In this document: positions 1 through 5,370 of the stretch, piece by piece
Position numbering within the stretch: position 1 is the stretch's first letter
How the letters are laid out: each line of letters begins with the position of its first letter
DNA from: Akkermansiaceae bacterium UBA985
GTDB lineage: Bacteria > Verrucomicrobiota > Verrucomicrobiia > Verrucomicrobiales > Akkermansiaceae
NCBI GenBank assembly: GCA_002292185.1
Contig: DBBL01000167.1
Coordinates: forward strand, 9,789-17,485
Reading direction: 5' to 3'
DNA length: 7,697 bases
Translations under genes and position numbers: made by a program
Notes under the pieces: model-generated
Told to the model about the DNA's origin: nothing
Seen by the model: only the letters and a program-made list of their open reading frames with translations
Database searches by the model: none

Positions 1-390
1 TTCTGCGGCTTCGCGTTCATTGCGTGCGAATGTAGCCAAACTGCGAGGTGTCGTGATCTTCAGCTGCTCTAGTTCCTGTTTTGCCTTAGCAAGCTCGAGT
101 GCTCCTGAGGCAATCGATTTTTCCGCAGAGCTGATCTCTTTATCTAATGCACGAGAATCGATGCCGATGAGGCTGCTTCCCTTTTTTACGATAGCGCCGT
201 GAGCTACAAGTGAGATAACCTTAAAGTCGGCCCATTCTTCTGGATTGATGATGACCGCTTCAGATTGTGCGGGGAGAAAAACGGCGTCTAAAGAGGTCTC
301 TACTTTAAAGGCCTTAGGTTCGACGGTGTAAGTGTCCGCGTAGGCAGTGTGAATACCAAGCAGGCTGATGATAGAGAGGAAGTAGCGCAT
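1..390 (-). CDS. HlyD/RND-type periplasmic adaptor (membrane fusion) protein, N-terminal part, truncated at window edge
   Basis: The frame is open from ATG at 388-390 down to base 1, giving 130 codons with no stop, so the gene continues off the left edge. An in-frame stop (TAG on the minus strand) lies about 45 bases upstream, and this is the first ATG after it. The N-terminus is a good Sec signal peptide: Arg2, a hydrophobic stretch at 3-13, and an Ala-Tyr-Ala/Asp cleavage site after residue 18. Residues about 30-75 look like the first half of a lipoyl-like (barrel-sandwich) domain, with the characteristic pattern HGAIVKKGSSLIGID. Residues 77-130 are Glu/Lys/Ala-rich and likely start the coiled-coil hairpin. 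Proteins of this type bridge an inner-membrane transporter and an outer-membrane channel; the partner genes are not in the window. No Shine-Dalgarno is seen. The family call is from pattern only; the specific transporter class cannot be told. Confidence 0.72.
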   Translation of the reverse strand, partial: MRYFLSIISLLGIHTAYADTYTVEPKAFKVETSLDAVFLPAQSEAVIINPEEWADFKVISLVAHGAIVKKGSSLIGIDSRALDKEISSAEKSIASGALELAKAKQELEQLKITTPRSLATFARNEREAAE

Positions 391-461
391 AATAGGTATA
401 AGTGGAAAGAGGGCGTAAAGGGAAGTGTATGGCGGCTACTCGGCGTGTGAAGCAGATAGTT

Positions 462-1145
462 TTAGTATGATTTTTTCCTCGCAAGCCAGATGGTGTGATT
501 ACGACGCTTGCTGCCTTTATGCGCTGCAGCAACGCTGTTTTCACTGACATCGAAACCAGCTTTACGCAGTAACTTGGTAAAGGCTTTATCGGTGCGAGCA
601 GACCAGACGGCAAGAATACCGCCACCTTTGAGGGCGTGCTGAATCTCACGTAGGCCATTGAGTGAGTAGATGGCGTCATTTTTTTTGCCATGAAAGGCGG
701 AAGGTCCGTTGTCAACGTCGAGCAGGATGGCATGGTATTCGCCACTTGCTTGTCGGATGAGTTTTTGCACGGGCTTGATCTTAATGGTGATGCGCTCGTC
801 ATCAAGGAGTCCAGGATTGAGGTGAGAGAGGTGGGTGCGGTTCCATTTTTCGATATCCGCAGTGAGTTCTGAGACGATGAAGTTGGCGCGTTTTCCTGGC
901 AGGGCCTTCGTCGCTGCGGCAAGTGTGTAGCCCATGCCGAGACCGCCGACGAGTATGCGTGCTTGGTTAACGGGACGGAACGGTGAGCAGGCAAGCTCTG
1001 CGAGTGTCTCCTCTGAGCCATGGGAAAAAGAGGTCATCAACTGCTCCCCTTGAGAGCATATCATGTAGGTGCCGTCATGCTCGATAAGTTCCAAGGATTC
1101 CCCCTCTGGGGTTTTGCACTCTGCTAGTTTAACGTAAGGCTTCAT
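462..1145 (-). CDS. Spermidine-synthase-like (SAM-fold) protein, short form
   Basis: This 227-residue protein has a Rossmann-type nucleotide-binding fold of the spermidine synthase/methyltransferase superfamily. Visible motifs are the glycine-rich loop ILVGGLGMGYTL (64-75), an acidic residue after the next strand (Glu93 in VSEL), the active-site-like LLDVDNGP (141-148, Asp143 and Asp145), and the late strand GGGILAVWSA (174-183). It is shorter than classical spermidine synthases (about 280-300 residues) and has only a brief N-terminal beta region (1-40), so it may lack the usual tetramer and gate elements. It probably binds SAM, decarboxylated SAM or a related ligand in the cytoplasm; true polyamine synthesis is unproven, since many proteins of this short type are only annotated by similarity. 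It starts at ATG 1143-1145, with no clear Shine-Dalgarno. The adaptor gene begins 71 bases downstream on the same strand, so co-transcription is possible. Alternative: a small methyltransferase of unknown substrate. Confidence 0.75.
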   Translation of the reverse strand: MKPYVKLAECKTPEGESLELIEHDGTYMICSQGEQLMTSFSHGSEETLAELACSPFRPVNQARILVGGLGMGYTLAAATKALPGKRANFIVSELTADIEKWNRTHLSHLNPGLLDDERITIKIKPVQKLIRQASGEYHAILLDVDNGPSAFHGKKNDAIYSLNGLREIQHALKGGGILAVWSARTDKAFTKLLRKAGFDVSENSVAAAHKGSKRRNHTIWLARKKSY

Positions 1146-1268
1146 AGGGGCTGTGGCTGAATGTCTTTGCTGGTTATAGTTGTAGCGAGGGCGATGGTGG
1201 TGGTGCGAGGCCGATATATGGCAACGCTCTCAGAGGATACACAATAACCAAATACAGAAATTAAGCAG

Positions 1269-1297
1269 TTGAAAATTTAGCCGTTGTCGGGCATGAT
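1269..1297 (+). promoter_or_regulatory. Weak candidate promoter for the entericidin-like gene
   Basis: TTGAAA at 1269-1274 matches the -35 consensus in five of six positions. It is followed after 17 bases by CATGAT at 1292-1297, which matches the -10 consensus in four of six. Transcription would then begin close to the ATG at 1305, giving a nearly leaderless message, which would fit the absence of a Shine-Dalgarno. The match is short and could be chance. Confidence 0.25.
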
Positions 1298-1304
1298 TTT
1301 GTGC

Positions 1305-1484
1305 ATGAAAAAAATTGGCTCTACGCTTCTATTGTTGACTACACTGCTCTGCTTGAGCTCATGTAATACGTTCATTGGAGTGGGTCGTGACATAGAGAGA
1401 TTGGGTGAGGGCATGCAGAACAAGGCGGATGGCAAATCTTGGTCTGGCAATGCAGGGGCTGCCCCGCAAGGGTCTCCTTATTAA
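1305..1484 (+). CDS. Entericidin-like small lipoprotein
   Basis: This 59-residue protein has a textbook lipoprotein signal: Met-Lys-Lys-Ile, a Leu/Thr-rich hydrophobic core, and the lipobox LSSC with lipidated Cys20. The mature part begins CNTFIGVGRDIERLGEGMQN, matching the entericidin (EcnA/EcnB) pattern of Cys-Asn-Thr followed by a short amphipathic helix with Gly-x-Asp-Ile-x-x-Leu-Gly. The tail (about residues 42-59) is Gly/Ala/Ser/Pro-rich and probably disordered. I chose ATG 1305 because it puts the Lys-Lys directly ahead of the hydrophobic core; in-frame starts at 1284 (TTG) and 1293 (ATG) would add residues that weaken the signal peptide. The second residue of the mature protein is Asn, not Asp, so no inner-membrane retention signal is apparent and outer-membrane sorting is likely. 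In enterobacteria entericidins act as a toxin/antidote pair, but only a single gene is present here, so a structural or stress-response role is more likely. Confidence 0.78.
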   Translation: MKKIGSTLLLLTTLLCLSSCNTFIGVGRDIERLGEGMQNKADGKSWSGNAGAAPQGSPY

Positions 1485-1491
1485 TTTCACC

Positions 1492-1511
1492 TCATTTCAG
1501 AAAGGAAATGA
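1492..1511. terminator. Inverted repeat in the convergent gap, possible weak bidirectional terminator
   Basis: The arms TCATTTC (1492-1498) and GAAATGA (1505-1511) are a perfect 7-bp inverted repeat around a 6-base loop. It sits in the 75-bp gap between the stops of two convergent genes (plus-strand stop at 1482-1484, minus-strand stop at 1560-1562), where a shared terminator would be expected. The stem is AT-rich and no T-run follows on either strand, so as an intrinsic terminator it is weak. A second, longer-range pairing of CACGCG (1513-1518) with CGCGTG (1547-1552) is also possible. Confidence 0.35.
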
Positions 1512-1559
1512 CCACGCGTTTAGGCGGAGGGCATTAGCTTAACAGGCGCGTGCTTGGAG

Positions 1560-3113
1560 TTATTGCTGCGGTACTGCTGGCGGAGTCGGCATCACAGGTG
1601 CCACAGGTGCCACACGTGCAATACGCACTGGAAAGATCGAGTTGCCTCTGCGGATACGCAGCTCTGTGGTCTGTTTCGCTGCGGATGCGATCAATCGAGC
1701 GAGTAACTCATCGCTGCGTTGAACTTGATGGTTATTGATCGCTAAGATTTGATCTCCTATGAGTAATTTTCCGGCAAGCAAACTGTCTGGGTTTATTTTT
1801 GAGACAATGACATTAGCAGCGCCTTTTGCTCGTTCTGCGGGGCTGGTATCACGAACATACACGCCAATGGTCTCGAGAATAGTTTGAGGGTCCGGGCTGA
1901 GGCTGGCGTCGTCCTCGTCTTTTTCTAATTTGATATCCTCTCTGTTGTAGTCATCGGCTTTGCCAATGGTTGCGCTTAGCGTTTGCTTGGCTCCCTTACG
2001 CCAGATCTTAAGGGTGACTTGGTCACCTATCTCACTGCGTTGAATAAGGGTGATAAGCTGGCTCATATTTTGCACTGCGGTGCCTTGAAAGCTGATGATG
2101 ACATCATCAATTTCAAGTCCGGCCGTGGTCGCAGGTGAATCTGGCGCAAGGCCGACGACGGCGACGCCACCCGGAGTTTGAAAGCCAAATTTCTCGCGTG
2201 CATAAGGGTCCAAATCCTGGAGGACCATGCCAAGAAAGCCACGATTGGGACGCCCTTTTGCTAAAATGGCCTGCAGGGTTCGGAAGGCATCATTGGACGG
2301 AATGGCAAATCCAATACCTTGAAATCCTGGGTTCTTTTTGTCACTTGAAAAAATACGTGAATTGATCCCAATGATTTCGCCACTGACATTGACTAGAGGC
2401 CCGCCTGAGTTACCAGGGTTAATAGGAGCAGAGGTTTGCAGGAGATCCACTTGGATATCAGAAATGGCCCGTTCTTTGGCTGAAATTTTCCCATCAGTAA
2501 CGGATGTGCCTATGCCGAATGGGTTGCCAATGGCAAAAACCGCATGACCCACTTCTACCTCAGAGGAGTTGCCAAACTTGAGAGCCTGAAATGGGCCGCT
2601 AGCATCAATTTTGAGCACGGCGATATCGACGGTAGAGTCTGAACCGATGACCTTGGCTGAGTGGACCGTACCATCGTATAAGGTAAGGCGAATGCGAGGG
2701 TTGCCCTGAATCACATGGTGGTTAGTGAGCACGTGACCTTCTTCGGTCACAATCACCCCAGACCCTTGACCCTGGAAAGTACGCGGCTGAATCCATGTGC
2801 GGCCATATAAATCGCGGAACCGCTCTCTTCGAACACCCGAAGTATCAATGCTAACCACCGATGGAACAACCGCCTTAACCAGGGCCTCGCTCTCTCGGTT
2901 AATGGCAGCAAGTATTTGAACCTTGTCCGTTCCGATGACTGGAGTCAGGCGGAGCGTGAAACTGCCATTTTCCTCAGTTTTGCCGGCATTGCCACCTGAT
3001 AAAATATCGATGAGGCTATCACCATTTTGCAATTTGCGGGTGATGAAGACGGCTAGGAAGGCAAAGATAAAAACAGCGAGTAGGATCAGGAAACGTCGAA
3101 ATCCGTTATTCAT
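1560..3113 (-). CDS. htrA: HtrA/Deg-family periplasmic serine protease with two PDZ domains
   Basis: This 517-residue protein is an S1C protease/chaperone that degrades or refolds misfolded envelope proteins. Residues 7-25 form one hydrophobic segment followed by Arg-Lys with no clear cleavage site, so it is probably an inner-membrane anchor with the rest in the periplasm. The trypsin-like domain spans about 78-285, with the full triad: His133 in NHHVI, Asp163 in TVDIAVLK and Ser236 in NPGNSGGPL. The first PDZ domain covers about 291-385 (begins RGFLGMVL), an acidic linker follows (393-410), and a second PDZ lies at about 412-497. The C-terminus (501-517) is a Pro/Val/Ala-rich tail. Length and order match DegP/DegS/MucD-type proteins. 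It starts at ATG 3111-3113 without a Shine-Dalgarno. A terminator-like hairpin about 90 bases upstream suggests it has its own promoter. The gene call is firm; which Deg subtype it is remains open. Confidence 0.95.
   Translation of the reverse strand: MNNGFRRFLILLAVFIFAFLAVFITRKLQNGDSLIDILSGGNAGKTEENGSFTLRLTPVIGTDKVQILAAINRESEALVKAVVPSVVSIDTSGVRRERFRDLYGRTWIQPRTFQGQGSGVIVTEEGHVLTNHHVIQGNPRIRLTLYDGTVHSAKVIGSDSTVDIAVLKIDASGPFQALKFGNSSEVEVGHAVFAIGNPFGIGTSVTDGKISAKERAISDIQVDLLQTSAPINPGNSGGPLVNVSGEIIGINSRIFSSDKKNPGFQGIGFAIPSNDAFRTLQAILAKGRPNRGFLGMVLQDLDPYAREKFGFQTPGGVAVVGLAPDSPATTAGLEIDDVIISFQGTAVQNMSQLITLIQRSEIGDQVTLKIWRKGAKQTLSATIGKADDYNREDIKLEKDEDDASLSPDPQTILETIGVYVRDTSPAERAKGAANVIVSKINPDSLLAGKLLIGDQILAINNHQVQRSDELLARLIASAAKQTTELRIRRGNSIFPVRIARVAPVAPVMPTPPAVPQQ
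1593..1619. repeat. Three tandem 9-bp units encoding the Pro/Val/Ala tail of HtrA
   Basis: CACAGGTGC occurs at 1593-1601 and 1602-1610, followed by CACACGTGC at 1611-1619 with one difference. Read on the minus strand inside the htrA frame, they encode the repeated Ala-Pro-Val motif of the C-terminal tail. This is a coding microrepeat that could vary in copy number without breaking the frame. Confidence 0.8.
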
Positions 3114-3200
3114 GTGGTTCGATTGTTGAAGGGTGGAATACGCAGCAATGTGCAGTTAACAATCTGTAATATCAATGGAGAAGGTCGCGAATGCAATGGG

Positions 3201-3228
3201 AAAAACCGCAGGAATCGATTCTGCAGTT
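3201..3228 (-). terminator. Terminator-like hairpin downstream of the S16-like gene
   Basis: On the minus strand, AACTGCAG (3228-3221) can pair with CTGCGGTT (3210-3203), eight pairs including one G-U. The AATCGATT between them can extend the stem by two A-U pairs around a short loop, with one bulged C. The right arm runs directly into five T residues (complement of the A run at 3201-3205). It lies about 42-70 bases after the stop of the 653-residue protein, where an intrinsic terminator is expected. It is built from members of the repeat cluster annotated here, so the structure may have arisen from that repeat. Confidence 0.5.
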
Positions 3229-3271
3229 CAATTCCACAGTTCATGATGCCACGGTTGAGGATTCTGCGGTT
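3204..3271. repeat. Cluster of four imperfect 12-bp direct repeats plus one inverted copy
   Basis: On the plus strand the copies are GATTCTGCAGTT (3217-3228), AATTCCACAGTT (3230-3241), GATGCCACGGTT (3245-3256) and GATTCTGCGGTT (3260-3271), with start-to-start steps of 13, 15 and 15 bases. An inverted copy with one extra G, AACCGCAGGAATC, lies at 3204-3216 and abuts the first copy, forming a near-palindrome. A more degenerate copy, CAATGTGCAGTT, lies at 3146-3157. The minus-strand consensus is AACYGYRGMATY. The last copy overlaps the stop codon of the 653-residue gene. Possible natures are a dispersed intergenic repeat, a multi-site operator for the downstream htrA, or a decayed palindromic element. 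Confidence 0.7.
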
Positions 3272-5231
3272 ATTCCTTCTTGTCAGCAGGCTCGGGATTA
3301 ATGTCGGCGCCAATAGGGGCTGAGATGCGCTCGGCGAGAGCCGCCCCCTGATTTTTCATATCTTCGAAAAGCAGCTGAGCTTTTTCTCTTGTGGATTTAT
3401 TGTTATGGCGATTTTGAATGCGCTCTCGCAATGAGGCTAGTTTTTCGAAGTCTTTGGCCAGCTCGAGGGTGTCCTCATAAAGCGGACCATCATCGCGGCT
3501 GACAAGGGGCTCTAGCTGCTCGAGTTTTAGGCTTATTTGCTCATGTGTTTTCTCTAGTTCATCACTGTCGGGCTGTTCAGTTTCTTTGTCGGGCTGTTCA
3601 GTTTGAAATTGAAGGACGCTGTTTAGCTCCTCAATGAGCGGGCGCAGCTCAAGGCGAAGCGCTCTCTCACTGAGATGAGTCGGCCTTTTGCCGCCACCTT
3701 GAAGTAGTAGCATATTGGCAGACAGGTGCTCAGGGGCGAGTTTGACCATTTCATCTAAGGCGGGCCGAAAGTTATGATCCGCAGCAAGCTGGGTGACTGT
3801 TTTTTTGGAACTGAGATCTTGGAAAGAAGCAAAGAGTTCGCTCGCCTTGCTGAGGTCTGCGCTGCTTTGCTGGATAGCTGCGGCTAGTGCCTGATCGATA
3901 TCAGATGCAGAGAGAACCTCCCATCGGGTGAAGAAGTCGGGCTCTTTGAAGACGAGGAGTTGCTGCATCATTTCAGCGCTTTCTGCCGACACAATGAGCC
4001 TGCCTCCGTGTGAAACTTGTCGTAAGGCAGTCAATAGCTGCCAAAAATTGTCAGGTTCGATTACATCACCTTTTGCATTGATATCGGCCAATAGACAAAG
4101 GTCGTCACGAAGCGGGCTGTTGGCCAATGAGCCCTCGAGCATCAATGCTAGTGGTCCTGCTATGGCAAGCTGATTGCCCATACCGTGGCTGCCATCGGGG
4201 AAATTGATTGTCCCTTTAAAGTGAGGTAGAATCGAGTGTCGGCCTTTGATGAGTTGCTTGAGCAGTTCATCGAGTTCGAGCATCGGCACATCTGAATGTA
4301 AAAGTGAGATCAACGGCGTTGTTGCTTCCTCTGCTTTGCATGGGCTTAGCTTGAGGGTCATGCTTGCAAGGGTCATAGCCTTTACGACTTCGCCAGCTTC
4401 TGTGGTTTCTTGTTCTTCAATTTTTTCCGGGTCTTGATCTGAATCTTGGTCATCACTTAACAATGCCTCGAGATCTTCATTTTTTTTCTCAATGGTAATT
4501 GGAATGGGAATAGGAAGTTGAATGGATTGCTTAACAAGGTGAAAATGAGGGGTGCTCTTTTTGGCTTGAGTGGGTTTTGGCGCGGGCGGGCTAGCCTTGT
4601 TGGGTTTTATGGGTGCTTGAGGGATGCTTTTGATCGGCGTTTTGTATGCGCTAAGTGCAGGTAATACGCCTTTCCAATCCGCGCCATCTTGATGCTTTGC
4701 GCCATCTGGTCGTAGTGTTTTGCAGGCATCCTTCATGTAGAGCGCCAATTGATTGGCTTCCGCTCTAGCTTGCGGCTTAGAAAGCAAGCTCTGCAAATTC
4801 TGTATATCTGCAGTGCATTTTACAATGAGATGGTCGGCTGAGGTAGGTGGACTCTTCCCGGTTACCAAGGCTTGGCTGATCTCTTGCGGGCGCTTGTTTT
4901 GTGGATCAAGCTGCATGGCAAGCAGGAGTAGCCTTGCCGTCGCTTGTTGCTGGATAGGTGAACCATCGTGCTTCCTTAGTGCGACGATAACGAGTGATTT
5001 GCCAAGCTGCTGCATGCGATGCTGCGGCAGAGGAATTTTCTCAAGTTGAAACAGCTCGGTGGTGTGATCTGGCTCAATATATCCGGCTGCTCTGCTGGCA
5101 CTAGTTGTTGTCATCATCGCCAGGATGATGAACAGGTGAATGGAGAGCAGGGAAATGGGAGTGACCATTGGAGGGGCAATAGGAGTGACAATAGGCATAG
5201 TAAGGCTGGCGCTAAAGAATCTCGTGAGCAT
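3270..5231 (-). CDS. Secreted or anchored protein with a degenerate Lon (S16)-like domain
   Basis: This 653-residue protein has a hydrophobic segment at about 23-40 followed by a Thr/Ser/Ala stretch, which looks like a signal peptide or anchor. In-frame ATGs at codons 12 and 22 are alternative starts; the Pro-Ile-Val-Thr repeat before codon 22 is unusual for a signal peptide, so the true start may be downstream of 5231. Residues 55-195 are largely helical, 198-245 Pro/Lys-rich and 250-282 acidic linker. Residues about 285-455 follow the layout of the Lon proteolytic domain: GNQLAIAGPLALML (352-365), RDDLCLLADINAKGDVIEPD (375-394), HGGRLIVSAES (408-418), then DIDQALAAAI (444-453). The expected catalytic Ser aligns with Ile357 and the Lys with about Phe396, so it appears inactive as a protease. 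The C-terminal part (about 525-640) is charged and likely coiled coil. It lies upstream of htrA on the same strand, 156 bases away. I do not recognise the full-length family; the S16 resemblance is by eye. Confidence 0.8.
   Translation of the reverse strand: MLTRFFSASLTMPIVTPIAPPMVTPISLLSIHLFIILAMMTTTSASRAAGYIEPDHTTELFQLEKIPLPQHRMQQLGKSLVIVALRKHDGSPIQQQATARLLLLAMQLDPQNKRPQEISQALVTGKSPPTSADHLIVKCTADIQNLQSLLSKPQARAEANQLALYMKDACKTLRPDGAKHQDGADWKGVLPALSAYKTPIKSIPQAPIKPNKASPPAPKPTQAKKSTPHFHLVKQSIQLPIPIPITIEKKNEDLEALLSDDQDSDQDPEKIEEQETTEAGEVVKAMTLASMTLKLSPCKAEEATTPLISLLHSDVPMLELDELLKQLIKGRHSILPHFKGTINFPDGSHGMGNQLAIAGPLALMLEGSLANSPLRDDLCLLADINAKGDVIEPDNFWQLLTALRQVSHGGRLIVSAESAEMMQQLLVFKEPDFFTRWEVLSASDIDQALAAAIQQSSADLSKASELFASFQDLSSKKTVTQLAADHNFRPALDEMVKLAPEHLSANMLLLQGGGKRPTHLSERALRLELRPLIEELNSVLQFQTEQPDKETEQPDSDELEKTHEQISLKLEQLEPLVSRDDGPLYEDTLELAKDFEKLASLRERIQNRHNNKSTREKAQLLFEDMKNQGAALAERISAPIGADINPEPADKKE
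3566..3604. repeat. 18-bp perfect direct repeat with a 21-bp period inside the S16-like gene
   Basis: TGTCGGGCTGTTCAGTTT occurs at 3566-3583 and again at 3587-3604. In the minus-strand reading frame it encodes the heptads TEQPDKE and TEQPDSD (about residues 544-557), in a charged linker between the helical segment and the C-terminal coiled coil. The exact identity suggests a recent in-frame duplication. Confidence 0.85.
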
Positions 5232-5250
5232 AGAGGCAGGCTTCGAATGC

Positions 5251-5283
5251 GGATATATTTAGTCTGGCTGCTGTGTATTTCAA
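5251..5283 (-). promoter_or_regulatory. Candidate promoter for the S16-like gene
   Basis: On the minus strand TTGAAA (complement of 5278-5283) matches the -35 consensus in five of six positions. It is followed by an AT-rich block, TAAATATATCC (5262-5252), that could supply a loose -10 element. A start of transcription would then fall roughly 10-20 bases before the ATG at 5231. The -10 spacing is not ideal (16 bases to TAAATA, about 20 to TATATC), so this is tentative. Confidence 0.3.
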
Positions 5284-5370
5284 GAGCCAATCGGTAGGCT
5301 CAGAGGGACTGGTGGTGACAAAGATCATTTTGTGCGTGATGTCCTAGCCCAGCTGTGGTTTGGATAGGGC

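Noticed and set aside
314..1021. Long 235-codon open frame on the minus strand
   Set aside because: It overlaps both the adaptor start and the spermidine-synthase-like gene in another frame. Its translation has no recognisable motif, while the overlapping frame has clear Rossmann motifs.
3204..3271. CRISPR array interpretation of the repeat cluster
   Set aside because: Units are only 12 bp, imperfect, and separated by 1-3 bases, with no spacers and no cas genes nearby.
3110..3323. Two opposed small open frames of 67-69 codons across the htrA upstream gap
   Set aside because: Both are generated by the intergenic repeat cluster, whose units lack stops in these frames. Neither has a ribosome site nor protein-like composition.
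5019..5297. 92-codon plus-strand frame antisense to the start of the S16-like gene
   Set aside because: It lies mostly opposite a long coding frame, has a low-complexity composition and no start signal; it looks like a shadow frame.
5284..5370. Promoter for the glycosylase gene in the divergent gap
   Set aside because: I found no pair of -35 and -10 elements with acceptable match and spacing on the plus strand; a promoter must exist nearby but cannot be placed.
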